The notes under the pieces are model-generated. The model was given only the letters and a program-made list of their open reading frames with translations. It searched no databases and had not been told where the DNA came from. Position numbers and translations under genes: made by a program. A stretch of 64,000 nucleotides of DNA, taken from positions 30,615-94,614 of the forward strand of contig DATBIM010000069.1 in NCBI GenBank assembly GCA_036556905.1, written 5' to 3'. This DNA is from 40CM-4-69-5 sp036556905 (GTDB lineage Bacteria; Methylomirabilota; Methylomirabilia; Rokubacteriales; CSP1-6). Below, in pieces: positions 40,242 to 49,503 of this stretch. Position 1 is the first letter of the stretch; every line of letters begins with the position of its first letter.

Positions 40242-42137
40242 ATGAAGCTCGACGAGAAGCTGGCCGCCCTCCCCGAGCGGCCCGGCGTCTACGTATACCG
40301 CGACGCCAAAGGGCAGGCCCTCTACGTCGGCAAGGCGGCTTCGCTGCGGAGCCGGGTCCGTTCCTACTTCCAGGAGTCCCGGCCCCGGGACGCCAAGACT
40401 GACGCGCTGGTGCGCCACATCCACGACCTCGAGTACATCGTCACCGACAACGAGCTGGAAGCCCTGATGCTCGAGGCCAATCTGGTGCGCAAGCACCGAC
40501 CTCGATACAACATCATTCTGCGGGATGACAAGCACTACCCGTTCCTCAAGCTCACCACCAACGAGGACTTCCCGCGGCTCATCGTCGCGCGCCGGGTCCA
40601 CACGGACGGCGCCCAGTACTACGGTCCCTTCTACCCGGCTACCGCGATGCGGGAAACGCTGCGGCTGGTCCGCCAGCTCTTTCCCTTGCGGACCTGCGCT
40701 ATCAAGATCGACGGCCGTCTGGAGCGGCCCTGCGTGCAGTACTATATCCAGCGCTGCAACGCGCCCTGCACGGGGTGGGAAACTCGGGAGGGGTACGCGA
40801 GGACGGTGCACGCCGTGCAGGCCTTCCTGGAGGGTAAGGAGGACGACCTGGCGGTCCGGCTGACCCGGGAAATGGAGGCGGCGGCGGGGGAGGAGAAGTT
40901 CGAGCGCGCCGCTGTCCTGCGCGACCAGGTCCAGGCCCTCAACAAGGTCCGCGAGCGCCAGAAGATCATCTCCACCGAGCCGGTGGACCAGGACGTGATC
41001 GGTGTGGTCCGGCAGGGACAGGACGCCTGCGTGGAAGTCTTCTTCGTGCGCAAGGGACGCCTGATGGGGCAGGAGGCCTTCTTCTTCGACCGGGTGGCGG
41101 GCTGGAGCGACGGCGAGATCCTGTCGGCATTCCTGCGCCAGTTCTACGGCAAGCACGTCACGCCGGCTCCGGAGCTCCTGGTCTCGGAGGCGGTGCCCGA
41201 AACCGACCTGCTCGGTCAGTGGCTGAGCGGCCTGGCCCGGCGCCGGGTGCAGCTGGTGGTACCCCAGCGCGGCGCCCGCCGGGAGTTCGTGGCCATGGCC
41301 GAGGCCAATGCCGCCATCGCGCTCCAGAATCATCTGCTCTCGCGCGAGAATCGCCAGCAGCTCGTCCTCGAGGAGCTGCAGCGGGCCCTGAATCTGCCCG
41401 GGTTGCCCAACCGCATCGAGGGTTACGACATCTCGTCCATCCAGGGCGCCGAGCAGGTAGGGGCCATGGTGGTGTGGGAAAACGGCGCTCTCAAGAAGGA
41501 CGACTACAAGCGCTTCCGCATCCGGACGGTGGCCGGGGCCGACGACTTCGCCTCGCTCACCGAGATGCTGCGCCGGCGATTTTCGCGCTCGCTCGAGCAG
41601 GGCGAGCCCCTGCCGGATCTCGTGCTCATCGACGGTGGCCGCGGCCAGCTCAACGTAGGCCTGGCGGTGCTGCAAGAGCTGGGGCTGGACTGGATCCCCG
41701 TGGTGGCCCTGGCCAAGCAGCGCGAAGAGGTCTATCGCAGCGAAGCCCTGGAGCCGCTCGTCCTGGATCCGACCTCTCCGGCCCTGCACACGCTCCAGAA
41801 GGTGCGCGACGAAGCGCACCGCTTCGCGGTGACATACCACAAGGCCCTCCGGAGCAAGCGCACGATTCAGTCGGTGCTGGACGCGATTCCCGGCGTGGGG
41901 CCGACCATTCGGACCAGTCTGCTCAAGACCCTGGGATCGGCGCGGCGCGTGCGCGAATCGAGCGTCGCCGAGCTGGCCGCCGTGCCCCGGGTGACGCCCA
42001 AGCTGGCCCAGCGCATCTTCGATCATTTTCATACCGGGGTCGCCGCCCCTGCCGGCAGGGCCGGGGAACCCGGGGAGCCGCCGGGAGATTCTACAAACGA
42101 GCGCCACCTTGGCTCGGGGGGAGGTGAGGACGAATGA
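40242..42137 (+). CDS. uvrC: Excinuclease ABC subunit C
   Basis: A 631-residue nuclease. The N-terminal GIY-YIG domain has P-G-V-Y-V-Y-R and A-L-Y-V-G-K-A near 11-31. The four-Cys cluster lies around 148-175 (R-T-C-A-I ... P-C-V ... C-N-A-P-C). The UVR motif is near 211-225. The RNase H-like C-terminal nuclease has E-G-Y-D-I-S near 393 and V-L-I-D-G-G-R-G-Q near 462. A final helix-hairpin-helix pair follows (I-P-G-V-G-P). It makes both incisions in nucleotide-excision repair. The last 30 residues, rich in Gly/Ala, run past the usual end and overlap the next gene by 4 bp. Confidence 0.95.
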   Translation: MKLDEKLAALPERPGVYVYRDAKGQALYVGKAASLRSRVRSYFQESRPRDAKTDALVRHIHDLEYIVTDNELEALMLEANLVRKHRPRYNIILRDDKHYPFLKLTTNEDFPRLIVARRVHTDGAQYYGPFYPATAMRETLRLVRQLFPLRTCAIKIDGRLERPCVQYYIQRCNAPCTGWETREGYARTVHAVQAFLEGKEDDLAVRLTREMEAAAGEEKFERAAVLRDQVQALNKVRERQKIISTEPVDQDVIGVVRQGQDACVEVFFVRKGRLMGQEAFFFDRVAGWSDGEILSAFLRQFYGKHVTPAPELLVSEAVPETDLLGQWLSGLARRRVQLVVPQRGARREFVAMAEANAAIALQNHLLSRENRQQLVLEELQRALNLPGLPNRIEGYDISSIQGAEQVGAMVVWENGALKKDDYKRFRIRTVAGADDFASLTEMLRRRFSRSLEQGEPLPDLVLIDGGRGQLNVGLAVLQELGLDWIPVVALAKQREEVYRSEALEPLVLDPTSPALHTLQKVRDEAHRFAVTYHKALRSKRTIQSVLDAIPGVGPTIRTSLLKTLGSARRVRESSVAELAAVPRVTPKLAQRIFDHFHTGVAAPAGRAGEPGEPPGDSTNERHLGSGGGEDE

Positions 42138-42400
42138 AGAAGGTGATGGCAGTGTTCGCCGTGGTCGTGGCCATCGCGTTCCTGGGGGTGACCCTGGCCG
42201 AGGCCAGCCAGTGCCCCCTGCTGATCAAGCAGCTCAAGGACGCGTCGGCCAAGATGACGGACGCCAAGAAGAAGGCGGAGGTCGACAAGCTGATCGCTGA
42301 GGCCCAGAAGCTGCACGACACTGGCAAGCACGCCGACTCGGTGAAGAAGGCCGACGAGGCCGCCAAGGTCGCCGGGGTGAAGCTGGAGAAGAAGATGTAG
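42134..42400 (+). CDS. Small exported helical protein of unknown function
   Basis: An 88-residue protein. A clear signal peptide covers about 1-24 (M-K-K then a hydrophobic core ending L-A-E-A-S). The mature 64-residue part is Lys/Ala-rich and helical (D-A-K-K-K-A-E-V-D-K-L) with a single Cys. The repeating K-L-I-A-E-A-Q-K-L-H pattern suggests a coiled coil or a small TPR-like hairpin. G-G-G-G-A-G-G lies before ATG 42134. It overlaps uvrC by 4 bp (ATGA) yet is unlikely to share its job. A strong terminator follows. No family is recognised. Confidence 0.7.
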   Translation: MKKVMAVFAVVVAIAFLGVTLAEASQCPLLIKQLKDASAKMTDAKKKAEVDKLIAEAQKLHDTGKHADSVKKADEAAKVAGVKLEKKM

Positions 42401-42412
42401 GTTCCCTCCGAC

Positions 42413-42452
42413 CGGCCCCTCGGACGCCCGGTGTGCCGAGGGGCCGTTTCTT
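42413..42452 (+). terminator. Rho-independent terminator after the small exported protein gene
   Basis: A perfect 11-bp GC-rich stem (42413-42423 with 42436-42446), a 12-nt loop and a trailing TTTCTT. It separates uvrC and the small exported gene from leuS. Confidence 0.8.
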
Positions 42453-42479
42453 GCCTCGGCTGGTCAACTCTGATAGAAC
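42451..42479 (+). promoter_or_regulatory. Candidate promoter of leuS
   Basis: TTGCCT (42451-42456), a 17-bp spacer and TAGAAC (42474-42479). The RNA start would be near 42486, about 6 nt before ATG 42492, with no ribosome site. The -35 overlaps the tail of the preceding terminator. Confidence 0.5.
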
Positions 42480-42491
42480 ACGAGCCTGATC

Positions 42492-44993
42492 ATGTCCACC
42501 GAGCGGTATCCCCACCAGGAGATCGAAGCCAAGTGGCAGCGCGTGTGGGAGGGGCGGAAGCAATTCCACGTGCGCGAGGATCCCAGCCGCCCCAAGTTCT
42601 ACTGCCTGGAGATGTTTCCCTACCCATCGGGTCGGATCCACATGGGGCACGTCCGCAACTACGCCATCGGCGATCTCCTGGCCCGTTACAAGTGGCTTCG
42701 CGGTTACAACGTGCTCCACCCGATGGGGTGGGACGCCTTCGGCCTGCCCGCCGAGAACGCCGCCATCGAGCACGGCGTGCACCCGGCGATCTGGACCAAC
42801 GAGAACATCGACTACATGCGCACCCAGCTCAAGAAGCTGGGTCTCTCCTACGACTGGGATCGTGAGGTCACCACCTGCGATCCCGCTTACTACAGGTGGG
42901 AGCAGCTCATCTTCATCAAGATGCTCGAGCGGGGCCTCGCCTACCGCCGACGCTCCACTGTCAACTGGTGCCCGTCCTGCGCCACCGTGCTGGCCAATGA
43001 GCAGGTGGAGGATGGCCGGTGCTGGCGCTGCGATTCTCCCGTCACCCCGCGCGACATCGAGGGCTGGTTCTTCAAGATCACCGAGTACGCCGAGGAGCTG
43101 CTGGCCTGGTGCGATCGCCTGCCCGGGTGGCCGGAGCGGGTGATGACCATGCAGCGGAACTGGATCGGTCGCAGCGAAGGCGCCGAGTTCGATCTGCCGG
43201 TGGCCGGGCGTCCCCGGCTCAAGATGCGTGTATTCACGACCCGCCCGGATACCGTGTTCGGCATGACCTATGCCGTGCTGGCGCCCGAGCACCCGCTCGT
43301 CGACGAGCTGGTGAACGACGCGGCCGAACGGGCGGCGGTGAACGCCTTCCGGGCGGACGTGGCCCGCCAGACCGAGATCGAGCGGGTCGCCGCCGACCGC
43401 CCCAAGCGGGGACTCCGCCTCGGGGCCCGCGTCGTGAACGCCTTCACCGGCGCCGAAATCCCCCTCTTCATCGCCGACTACGTGGTGATGGGCTATGGCA
43501 CCGGAGCCATCATGGCCGTGCCCGGCGAGGACCAGCGCGACTGGGACTTTGCCCTCCAGCACGGCCTGCCGATCGTCGAGACGGTGCAGCGCCCGGCGGG
43601 CTGGACGGGCCAGGCCTACGCGGGCGACGGGATCAAGGTCAATTCCGGCTTCCTCGACGGTCTCACCGTGGCCGAGGCCAAGCGCCGGGCCATCGACTGG
43701 CTGGTGGGGCGGGGGCTCGGCGAGGCCAAGATCAACTATCGCCTGCGGGACTGGGGCATCAGCCGTCAGCGCTACTGGGGCGCCCCCATCCCGGTCCTCT
43801 ACTGCGACCGCTGCGGGACCGTGCCCGAGAAAGAGGAGAACCTGCCCGTCGTGCTCCCGCGGGACGTCCAGATCCGTGGCAAGGGCGGTTCGCCGCTCGC
43901 CGATGTCGCCTCGTTCGTGAGCGCCCGCTGCCCCCGCTGCGGGGGCCCGGCCCGCCGCGAGACCGATACGATGGACACCTTCGTGGAGTCGTCGTGGTAC
44001 TTCCTGCGCTACTGCTCACCCCGCGACGAGCGGGGGATGTTCGATGCCGCGGCGGCCGCTTACTGGATGCCGGTGGACCAGTACATCGGCGGCATCGAAC
44101 ATGCCGTGCTGCACCTGCTCTACGCTCGCTTCTACACCAAGGTCCTCCGGGACCTGGGGCTGGTGAAGGTCGACGAGCCGTTCACCGCGCTGCTCAGTCA
44201 GGGCATGGTCATCAAGGACGGCGCCAAGATGTCCAAGTCCAAGGGCAACGTGGTCGATCCCGACGAGCTGATCCGCAAGTATGGCGCGGACACCGCGCGG
44301 CTGTTCTCCCTGTTTGCCGCCCCGCCCGAGAAGGATCTCGATTGGAACGACCACGGAGTGGAGGGCGCGTTCCGATTCCTGAACCGGGTGTGGCGGTTCG
44401 TGACCGCGCAGGTCGATGCGATTCGGGAGGCGCCCGACACGACCCGCTCCGGAGGCGCGGTGGTGTCGCTATCGGCGGAGGGGCGGGCGTTCCGGCGGAT
44501 GATCCACGAGACGATCGCCCGTGTCACCGACGACATCGAGCGGGACGTCCACTTCAACACGGCGGTGAGCGCGATCATGGAGCTGGTCAACGCGTTGCAC
44601 GCGTTCGAGGCCTCGTCGCCGCCCGGGGTGACTGGTGAGGAGCGCCGGGCGCTCCTCCGCGAGGCCGTGGAGACGTTGCTGGTCCTGCTCGGGCCCTTCT
44701 GCCCGCACATCGCCGAGGAGCTCTGGTCCCAGCTGGGGCATCGGGAGAGCGTGTTCCGCCGGGGTTGGCCGCAGGCCGATCCGGCCGCCCGGCGCCGGGA
44801 CGAGGTGACGGTCGTGGTGCAGGTGGACGGCAAGGTCCGCAGTCGCCTCACCGTCGATGCCGACGCCGCTGATGCCGAGGTGGAGCGTCAGGCGCTGGCC
44901 GACACCAAGGTCCGCCCCTGGCTGACGTCGCGACAGATCGAGCGGATCGTGGTCGTCCCCAACCGACTCGTCAACATCGTGACCCGCTCGTGA
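42492..44993 (+). CDS. leuS: Leucyl-tRNA synthetase
   Basis: An 833-residue class I synthetase that charges tRNA-Leu. The HIGH-type motif P-Y-P-S-G-R-I-H-M-G-H is near 42-52. Two zinc-knuckle-like Cys clusters lie near 156-179 and 437-497. The editing (CP1) domain has T-T-R-P-D-T near 249. K-M-S-K-S-K-G-N is near 578, followed by the anticodon-binding domain. It is full length for bacterial LeuRS. The stop overlaps lptE (GTGA), a common leuS-lptE-holA arrangement. Confidence 0.96.
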   Translation: MSTERYPHQEIEAKWQRVWEGRKQFHVREDPSRPKFYCLEMFPYPSGRIHMGHVRNYAIGDLLARYKWLRGYNVLHPMGWDAFGLPAENAAIEHGVHPAIWTNENIDYMRTQLKKLGLSYDWDREVTTCDPAYYRWEQLIFIKMLERGLAYRRRSTVNWCPSCATVLANEQVEDGRCWRCDSPVTPRDIEGWFFKITEYAEELLAWCDRLPGWPERVMTMQRNWIGRSEGAEFDLPVAGRPRLKMRVFTTRPDTVFGMTYAVLAPEHPLVDELVNDAAERAAVNAFRADVARQTEIERVAADRPKRGLRLGARVVNAFTGAEIPLFIADYVVMGYGTGAIMAVPGEDQRDWDFALQHGLPIVETVQRPAGWTGQAYAGDGIKVNSGFLDGLTVAEAKRRAIDWLVGRGLGEAKINYRLRDWGISRQRYWGAPIPVLYCDRCGTVPEKEENLPVVLPRDVQIRGKGGSPLADVASFVSARCPRCGGPARRETDTMDTFVESSWYFLRYCSPRDERGMFDAAAAAYWMPVDQYIGGIEHAVLHLLYARFYTKVLRDLGLVKVDEPFTALLSQGMVIKDGAKMSKSKGNVVDPDELIRKYGADTARLFSLFAAPPEKDLDWNDHGVEGAFRFLNRVWRFVTAQVDAIREAPDTTRSGGAVVSLSAEGRAFRRMIHETIARVTDDIERDVHFNTAVSAIMELVNALHAFEASSPPGVTGEERRALLREAVETLLVLLGPFCPHIAEELWSQLGHRESVFRRGWPQADPAARRRDEVTVVVQVDGKVRSRLTVDADAADAEVERQALADTKVRPWLTSRQIERIVVVPNRLVNIVTRS

Positions 44994-45511
44994 GGAGGGG
45001 CCCCGGCCGGGTCGGCGCCGACGTTGGGGTGGTGGTCGCCTTCCTCCTCGTCGCGGGCTGCGGGTACTCGTTCCGCGGGACGCTGCCCGATCACATCCAG
45101 AGCATCGCCGTCCCGGTGTTCACCAACCGCACCGCCGAGCCCGCCGTGGACAGCGTGATCACCCGGGCCGTGGTCGAGGCCTTCTCGACGAACGGGCGAC
45201 TGCGCGTGGTGGGTGCGGAGCGAGCCGACTCCCTCCTGGAAGGCGAGATCACCGGGTACGAGCTGATCTCACTGGCCTTCGATCCCTCCGCCGCCGTGCG
45301 TCGGTATCGGCTCGTGGTGACCCTGAACCTGCGCTACCGCGACCTTCGCCAGAACCGGCTGGTGTTCGAGCGCAGCGGGTTCCAGGAGCGCGCCGACTTC
45401 CAGGTGGCGGCGGCGGCGGCGCAGACGCTGGTACAGGAGGACGCCGCGCTCCGCACGGCCGCCGTGGAGATCGGCCGCTCCGTGGTGGCCCTCACGCTCG
45501 ACCGCTTTTAG
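44990..45511 (+). CDS. lptE: LPS-assembly lipoprotein LptE
   Basis: A 173-residue lipoprotein. The N-terminal signal ends in a lipobox-like L-L-V-A-G-C near 16-21, followed by the family-typical G-Y-S-F-R-G. The body has I-A-V-P-V-F-T-N-R-T near 38-47 and an alternating strand near 95-120. LptE plugs LptD in the outer membrane for LPS insertion. LptD itself is not in the window; LptA, LptB and LptC are encoded 10 kb downstream. GTG 44990 overlaps the leuS stop. Confidence 0.85.
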   Translation: MRRGPGRVGADVGVVVAFLLVAGCGYSFRGTLPDHIQSIAVPVFTNRTAEPAVDSVITRAVVEAFSTNGRLRVVGAERADSLLEGEITGYELISLAFDPSAAVRRYRLVVTLNLRYRDLRQNRLVFERSGFQERADFQVAAAAAQTLVQEDAALRTAAVEIGRSVVALTLDRF

Positions 45512-45520
45512 CCGTCGCGC

Positions 45521-46534
45521 GTGGATTATCTCGCCTTCCTCCGGAGCGCCGAGCGGGGTCACCCGCCGCCCGTCGCGCTGTTGCATGGGGGCGATGCCCA
45601 GCTGCTCGACGACGCGCTGCGAGCGGCCACCCGGGCGATGGCCCCCGACCCCTCCCTGACCGTGTTCGATCGTGACGTCTTCGACGGGCGAGAGGTCGAG
45701 GTGGACGCGGTGGTGACCGCCGCCCTCACGCTCCCCGTTCAGGCGGCCTTCCGCCTGGTCGTCGTGCGCCGCTGCCAGGCGCTCATGGCGCGCGGCGCCG
45801 AAGGCCTGGCCCGGTACGTGGCCGAGCCCAACCCGACCACCTGTCTGCTCCTGCTCGCCGACGAGCCGCTGGGCGCGTCCCGCGACCGCAAGAATCCCCA
45901 CTGGCTGCTGGACGTGATGCCCGCGCCAGCGGTGATCGAGCTCTTGCCCCGCCGGGGTCGCGCGCTCGAGGAGTGGCTGCGACAGCGCGCCTCGGTCGAG
46001 GGCCTCACGGTCAGCGAGGAGGCGGCCCGCCTCCTCGTGCAGTGGGTCGGTGACGACAGCGCCACCCTGCTCGGCGAGGTCCGCAAAGCCGCGCTCGCCG
46101 GAGGCCCGACCAACACCGGTGTCGGGGTGAACGAGGTGACCGCGGTGGTGGGAGAGCATCGCCTGAGCGGGATCTTCGACCTCACCCGAGCCATCGAGCG
46201 GCACGAGCTGGGACTGGCGCTGCGCACGCTCGAGCAGCTCCTGGTCGCCGAGGACGCCATGCTCGTGCTGGCCACGCTGGGACGGGAGGTGCGGACGGCG
46301 TTGCTGGTTCAGGAGTGGCGAGCCCGCGGCCAGTCCGTGGAGCAGATCGCGCGGACCCTGCGGCGCCCGCCGGGCGCCGTCGAAGCCCTCGTGGCCGCCG
46401 CCACCGGAAGGTCCGTGCAGACCCTGGTGGCCCGGCTGGAGAAATGCTGGCGGGCGGAGTGGCGGCTCAAGTCCGGGGGCGAGGCCAGGGCCGAGCTCAC
46501 CGCGCTGGTCACGGAGCTCGCGAGTGCGGGATGA
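45521..46534 (+). CDS. holA: DNA polymerase III subunit delta
   Basis: A 337-residue clamp-loader subunit. The N-terminal V-A-L-L-H-G-G-D-A-Q-L-L-D-D-A near 16-30 matches the family's opening strand and helix (domain I lacks a P-loop). F-R-L-V-V-V-R-R-C near 73 is the next strand. I-F-D-L-T-R-A-I-E-R near 218 begins the C-terminal collar domain. It opens the beta clamp in replication. The GTG start is 9 bp after the lptE stop. It is convergent with rpsT. Confidence 0.88.
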   Translation: MDYLAFLRSAERGHPPPVALLHGGDAQLLDDALRAATRAMAPDPSLTVFDRDVFDGREVEVDAVVTAALTLPVQAAFRLVVVRRCQALMARGAEGLARYVAEPNPTTCLLLLADEPLGASRDRKNPHWLLDVMPAPAVIELLPRRGRALEEWLRQRASVEGLTVSEEAARLLVQWVGDDSATLLGEVRKAALAGGPTNTGVGVNEVTAVVGEHRLSGIFDLTRAIERHELGLALRTLEQLLVAEDAMLVLATLGREVRTALLVQEWRARGQSVEQIARTLRRPPGAVEALVAAATGRSVQTLVARLEKCWRAEWRLKSGGEARAELTALVTELASAG

Positions 46535-46583
46535 GGCGCAGCGGCGCCCCCGTCCCGCCGCGCGGATCCGTTACCTCACGGGC

Positions 46584-46844
46584 CTAGCCGAGACGGGCGA
46601 GACGACGAGCGAGGGCCGACTTCTTGCGGGCGGCGGTGTTGCGGTGCACCACACCTTTGCTCACTGCTCGGTCGAGGGCTCGGATGGCGGCCAGGGCCGT
46701 CGCGCGGGCATCGGCGCCCCCCTCGACGCCGACGGCCCGGGCCACCTTCACCGCGGTCCGAACTCGCGAGCGCTCCGTGCGGTTACGCGCCCGCCGCTTC
46801 TCGTTCTGACGGATCCGTTTCAACGCCGATTTCGTGTTGGCCAA
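46584..46844 (-). CDS. rpsT: 30S ribosomal protein S20
   Basis: An 86-residue, Lys/Arg-rich helical protein beginning A-N-T-K-S-A-L-K-R-I-R-Q-N-E-K, the S20 signature. R-S-R-V-R-T-A-V-K-V-A is near 24-34 and the C-terminal helix contains H-R-N-T-A-A-R-K-K-S. It binds 16S rRNA early in 30S assembly. The start codon is TTG, with AAGGAGG about 9 bp upstream. E. coli rpsT also uses UUG as part of S20 autoregulation. It is divergent from murJ. Confidence 0.95.
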   Translation of the reverse strand: MANTKSALKRIRQNEKRRARNRTERSRVRTAVKVARAVGVEGGADARATALAAIRALDRAVSKGVVHRNTAARKKSALARRLARLG

Positions 46845-46966
46845 CGGCCTGTGCCTCCTTGGGAGATACCCGCTGGATTCTGCCGCAAGGAGGGGCGGAT
46901 TGCCAGCGGATTCGGGCCGCCGGGGGTCGCCGGAGCCCCCGGCGCTCGGGCGCGGACGCTGCGGTC

Positions 46967-48526
46967 GTGACCGTCGAGCAACAGGTCGTGCGGGCGCTGG
47001 GGAGCATCGGTACGGCCACGCTGGCGAGCCGCGTCCTCGGCTTCGTGCGCGATATGATCGTGGCCCGGGCCTTCGGCGCGGGCCCCGTCACCGACGCGTT
47101 CTTCGTTGCCTTCCGCATTCCCAATATTCTGCGACGGTTGCTGGGCGAAGGCGCGCTCTCCACGGCGCTGGTCCCCGTGTTCACCGAGTACGTCACGACC
47201 CGGGCCCGGGATGAGTTCATCCAGATGCTGCGGGCGGTGGCGTCGGCGTCGCTGGCGGTCCTCACCGTGACGACGCTGCTGGGCATCGTGGCGACGCCGT
47301 GGATCCTGAAGATCATCGCGCCCGGCTTCATCGACGACCCCGGACAGATGACGCTGGCGATCCTGCTCACCCGCGTGATGTTTCCGTATCTCGTCCTCGT
47401 GGGCCTGGCCGCGCTGGCCATGGGCGCCCTGCACGCGCACGGACGGTTCTTCGCGGCGGCGCTGGGGCCGGCCGTGTTGAACGCGGGAATCATCCTGGCC
47501 GTGCTGCTGCTGGCGGCCCGGATGGAACCACCCGTTCTGTCGCTAGCCGTCGGCGTGCTAGCCGGAGGCGCCGGGCAACTGCTCGTGCAGTTGCCCAGCC
47601 TCCGCCAGGCCGGGCTGCTGGTGATGCCCTCGGCCAACCTGGGCCATCCCGTGCTGGCCCGTGTAGGGCGCTTGCTGGTGCCCGCGGTCTTCGGCCTGGC
47701 GGCGGTGCAGGTGACCGTGTTCGTGAATACGCTCCTGGCCTCGCTGCTGCCGGGCGGCAGTATCTCGTTTCTCTACTACGCCGACCGTGTGATGGAGTTT
47801 CCCCTGGGCCTGTTCGGCATCGCGCTGGCCTCGGCTTCGCTGCCGGCCATGTCGCGGCAGGTCGCCACGGGGGACCGTCGGGGCCTGACCGACACCGTGA
47901 ATTTCACGCTCCGCCTGGCCCTGTTCGTGGCCGTGCCGGCCACCGCCGGGCTCGTCATGCTCCGGACGCCGATCACCCGCGTGTTGTTCGAGCGTGGCCG
48001 CTTCGGGCCGGACGACACCGCGGCCACCGCGCAGGCCCTGGCCTGGTACGCCGCAGGCCTCGCGGGTTTTTCCCTGGCGCGCATCGTGGCCCAGGTCCTG
48101 TACGCGCTGGGCGAGCCCGGGACGGCGGTCAAGCTCGGTCTCCTCTCGGTCGGGGCGAACATCATCGCCGCGCTGGCGCTCATGGGGCCCCTGGCCCACG
48201 GGGGGCTGGCCCTGGCCTCGTCGGTGGGCGGGTACGTGAATGCGGCGCTCCTGCTGTGGGTGGTTCGTCGACGGCTCGGGCGACTCGGTGGGCGCGCGCT
48301 GATCGCCAGCCTGGGTCGGACGTTCGCCGCCTGCGTCCCGCTCGTCGCCTGGTGCGGGCTCTGCTTGTGGGCATGGCCGGCGGCCGACGCGCGCTGGCTC
48401 GACGCCGCATGGCTGGTGTTGGCCGTGGCCGGAGGCGCCGTCGCGTTCTGGGGCACGAGCCGACTGCTGGCGGCTCCCGAATCCACCGCGCTCCGGGCCG
48501 TCTTGCCGGCGGGACGAGGGCGTTGA
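46967..48526 (+). CDS. murJ: Lipid II flippase MurJ (MviN)
   Basis: A 519-residue MATE-like inner-membrane protein with about 14 membrane helices. G-T-A-T-L-A-S-R-V-L-G-F-V-R-D near 12-26 and D-A-F-F-V-A-F-R-I-P-N near 41-51 are diagnostic MurJ motifs. A later L-L-G-E-G-A-L-S-T-A-L-V-P-V-F is near 56-70. It flips undecaprenyl-linked peptidoglycan precursor to the periplasm. GTG 46967 is chosen because the family N-terminus begins there; the open frame upstream has no similarity. It opens the long envelope operon. Confidence 0.93.
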   Translation: MTVEQQVVRALGSIGTATLASRVLGFVRDMIVARAFGAGPVTDAFFVAFRIPNILRRLLGEGALSTALVPVFTEYVTTRARDEFIQMLRAVASASLAVLTVTTLLGIVATPWILKIIAPGFIDDPGQMTLAILLTRVMFPYLVLVGLAALAMGALHAHGRFFAAALGPAVLNAGIILAVLLLAARMEPPVLSLAVGVLAGGAGQLLVQLPSLRQAGLLVMPSANLGHPVLARVGRLLVPAVFGLAAVQVTVFVNTLLASLLPGGSISFLYYADRVMEFPLGLFGIALASASLPAMSRQVATGDRRGLTDTVNFTLRLALFVAVPATAGLVMLRTPITRVLFERGRFGPDDTAATAQALAWYAAGLAGFSLARIVAQVLYALGEPGTAVKLGLLSVGANIIAALALMGPLAHGGLALASSVGGYVNAALLLWVVRRRLGRLGGRALIASLGRTFAACVPLVAWCGLCLWAWPAADARWLDAAWLVLAVAGGAVAFWGTSRLLAAPESTALRAVLPAGRGR

Positions 48527-48532
48527 TATAAT
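48503..48532 (+). promoter_or_regulatory. Sigma-70-like promoter before the Xer recombinase gene
   Basis: TTGCCG (48503-48508), an 18-bp spacer and a perfect TATAAT (48527-48532). GTG 48538 lies 5 bp after the -10 box, so the transcript would be leaderless or the real start is internal. The promoter lies inside the last codons of murJ. Confidence 0.6.
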
Positions 48533-48537
48533 CACCC

Positions 48538-49503
48538 GTGCCCACTCCGCTCAGGCCCGGTCCGAGGCCGCGCGAGCGTAGGGGGCTGGCTGGTCTACGC
48601 CGCCCCCCGACTGGTTGCGATCCCGTCGCTGAATTTCTCGCCGCCCTGGGAGCCGAGCGCGGCGCCTCACCCCACACGCTGGCGGCCTACGGCGGTGACC
48701 TGCGCCATTTCACGACCTTCCTGGCCACGACCGGCCGGGGGCTCGAGCGTGCGCGTCCCGAGGAAGTGCTCGCCTACCTCGAGCGACTGCAGCGCGATGG
48801 GCTCAAGCCGGCCAGCATCGCGCGACGGCTGTCGGCGGTCCGCGGACTGGCCCGCTATCTGATGCGTGAGGGCCGTCTCGCCCAGGATCCCACCCAGCAT
48901 CTGGAGCGTCCACGCGGGGCCCGGGCGCTGCCGCGCACGCTGCCCGCCGAGACAGCGGCGGCGGTCGTCGAGAGCCCCGACACCACGACGCTCAGGGGCC
49001 TGCGGGACCGGGCCCTGCTGGAGCTGCTCTACGCCACCGGCATGCGCGCCTCCGAGTGTCTGGGGCTCGCGCTCGAGGACGTGAACCTCACGGCGGGCTA
49101 CGTGATCTGCACGGGCAAGGGGCGCAAGCAGCGGCTGGTGCCGCTCGGGGAGGAGGCCGCGGCCTGGCTCAAGCGCTATTTGCGGGTGGCCCGCCCGGTG
49201 GCGACGCGACGGCGAGACTCGGGGCGGCTGTTCGTCAATGCTCGGGGCGGTCCACTGTCCCGGCAGTCGCTGTGGTCGCTGGTGGCTCGGGCCGGGGCCA
49301 CCGTCGGCCTGCGGCGCCGCGTTTCACCTCATGTGCTTCGTCACTCGTTCGCCAGCCATCTCCTGGAGAACGGCGCGGACTTGCGGTCGGTGCAGGCCAT
49401 GCTCGGCCACAGCGACATCGCCACCACGCAGATCTATACCCATCTGCCTTCGGCCGCGCTCCGTCGGATGTACGACGAGTTCCATCCCCGGGCCCGGGCG
49501 TGA
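48538..49503 (+). CDS. Tyrosine recombinase XerC/XerD
   Basis: A 321-residue site-specific recombinase that resolves chromosome dimers at dif. The N-terminal SAM-like domain starts at E-F-L-A-A-L-G-A-E-R near 32. Catalytic residues: Arg in T-G-M-R-A-S-E near 173, Lys in G-K-G-R-K-Q-R-L near 197, H-V-L-R-H near 263, H-S in L-G-H-S-D near 289, and the nucleophile Tyr in T-Q-I-Y-T-H-L near 299. The first 28 residues are Pro/Arg-rich and may not be translated. Whether it is XerC or XerD cannot be decided here. Confidence 0.9.
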   Translation: MPTPLRPGPRPRERRGLAGLRRPPTGCDPVAEFLAALGAERGASPHTLAAYGGDLRHFTTFLATTGRGLERARPEEVLAYLERLQRDGLKPASIARRLSAVRGLARYLMREGRLAQDPTQHLERPRGARALPRTLPAETAAAVVESPDTTTLRGLRDRALLELLYATGMRASECLGLALEDVNLTAGYVICTGKGRKQRLVPLGEEAAAWLKRYLRVARPVATRRRDSGRLFVNARGGPLSRQSLWSLVARAGATVGLRRRVSPHVLRHSFASHLLENGADLRSVQAMLGHSDIATTQIYTHLPSAALRRMYDEFHPRARA

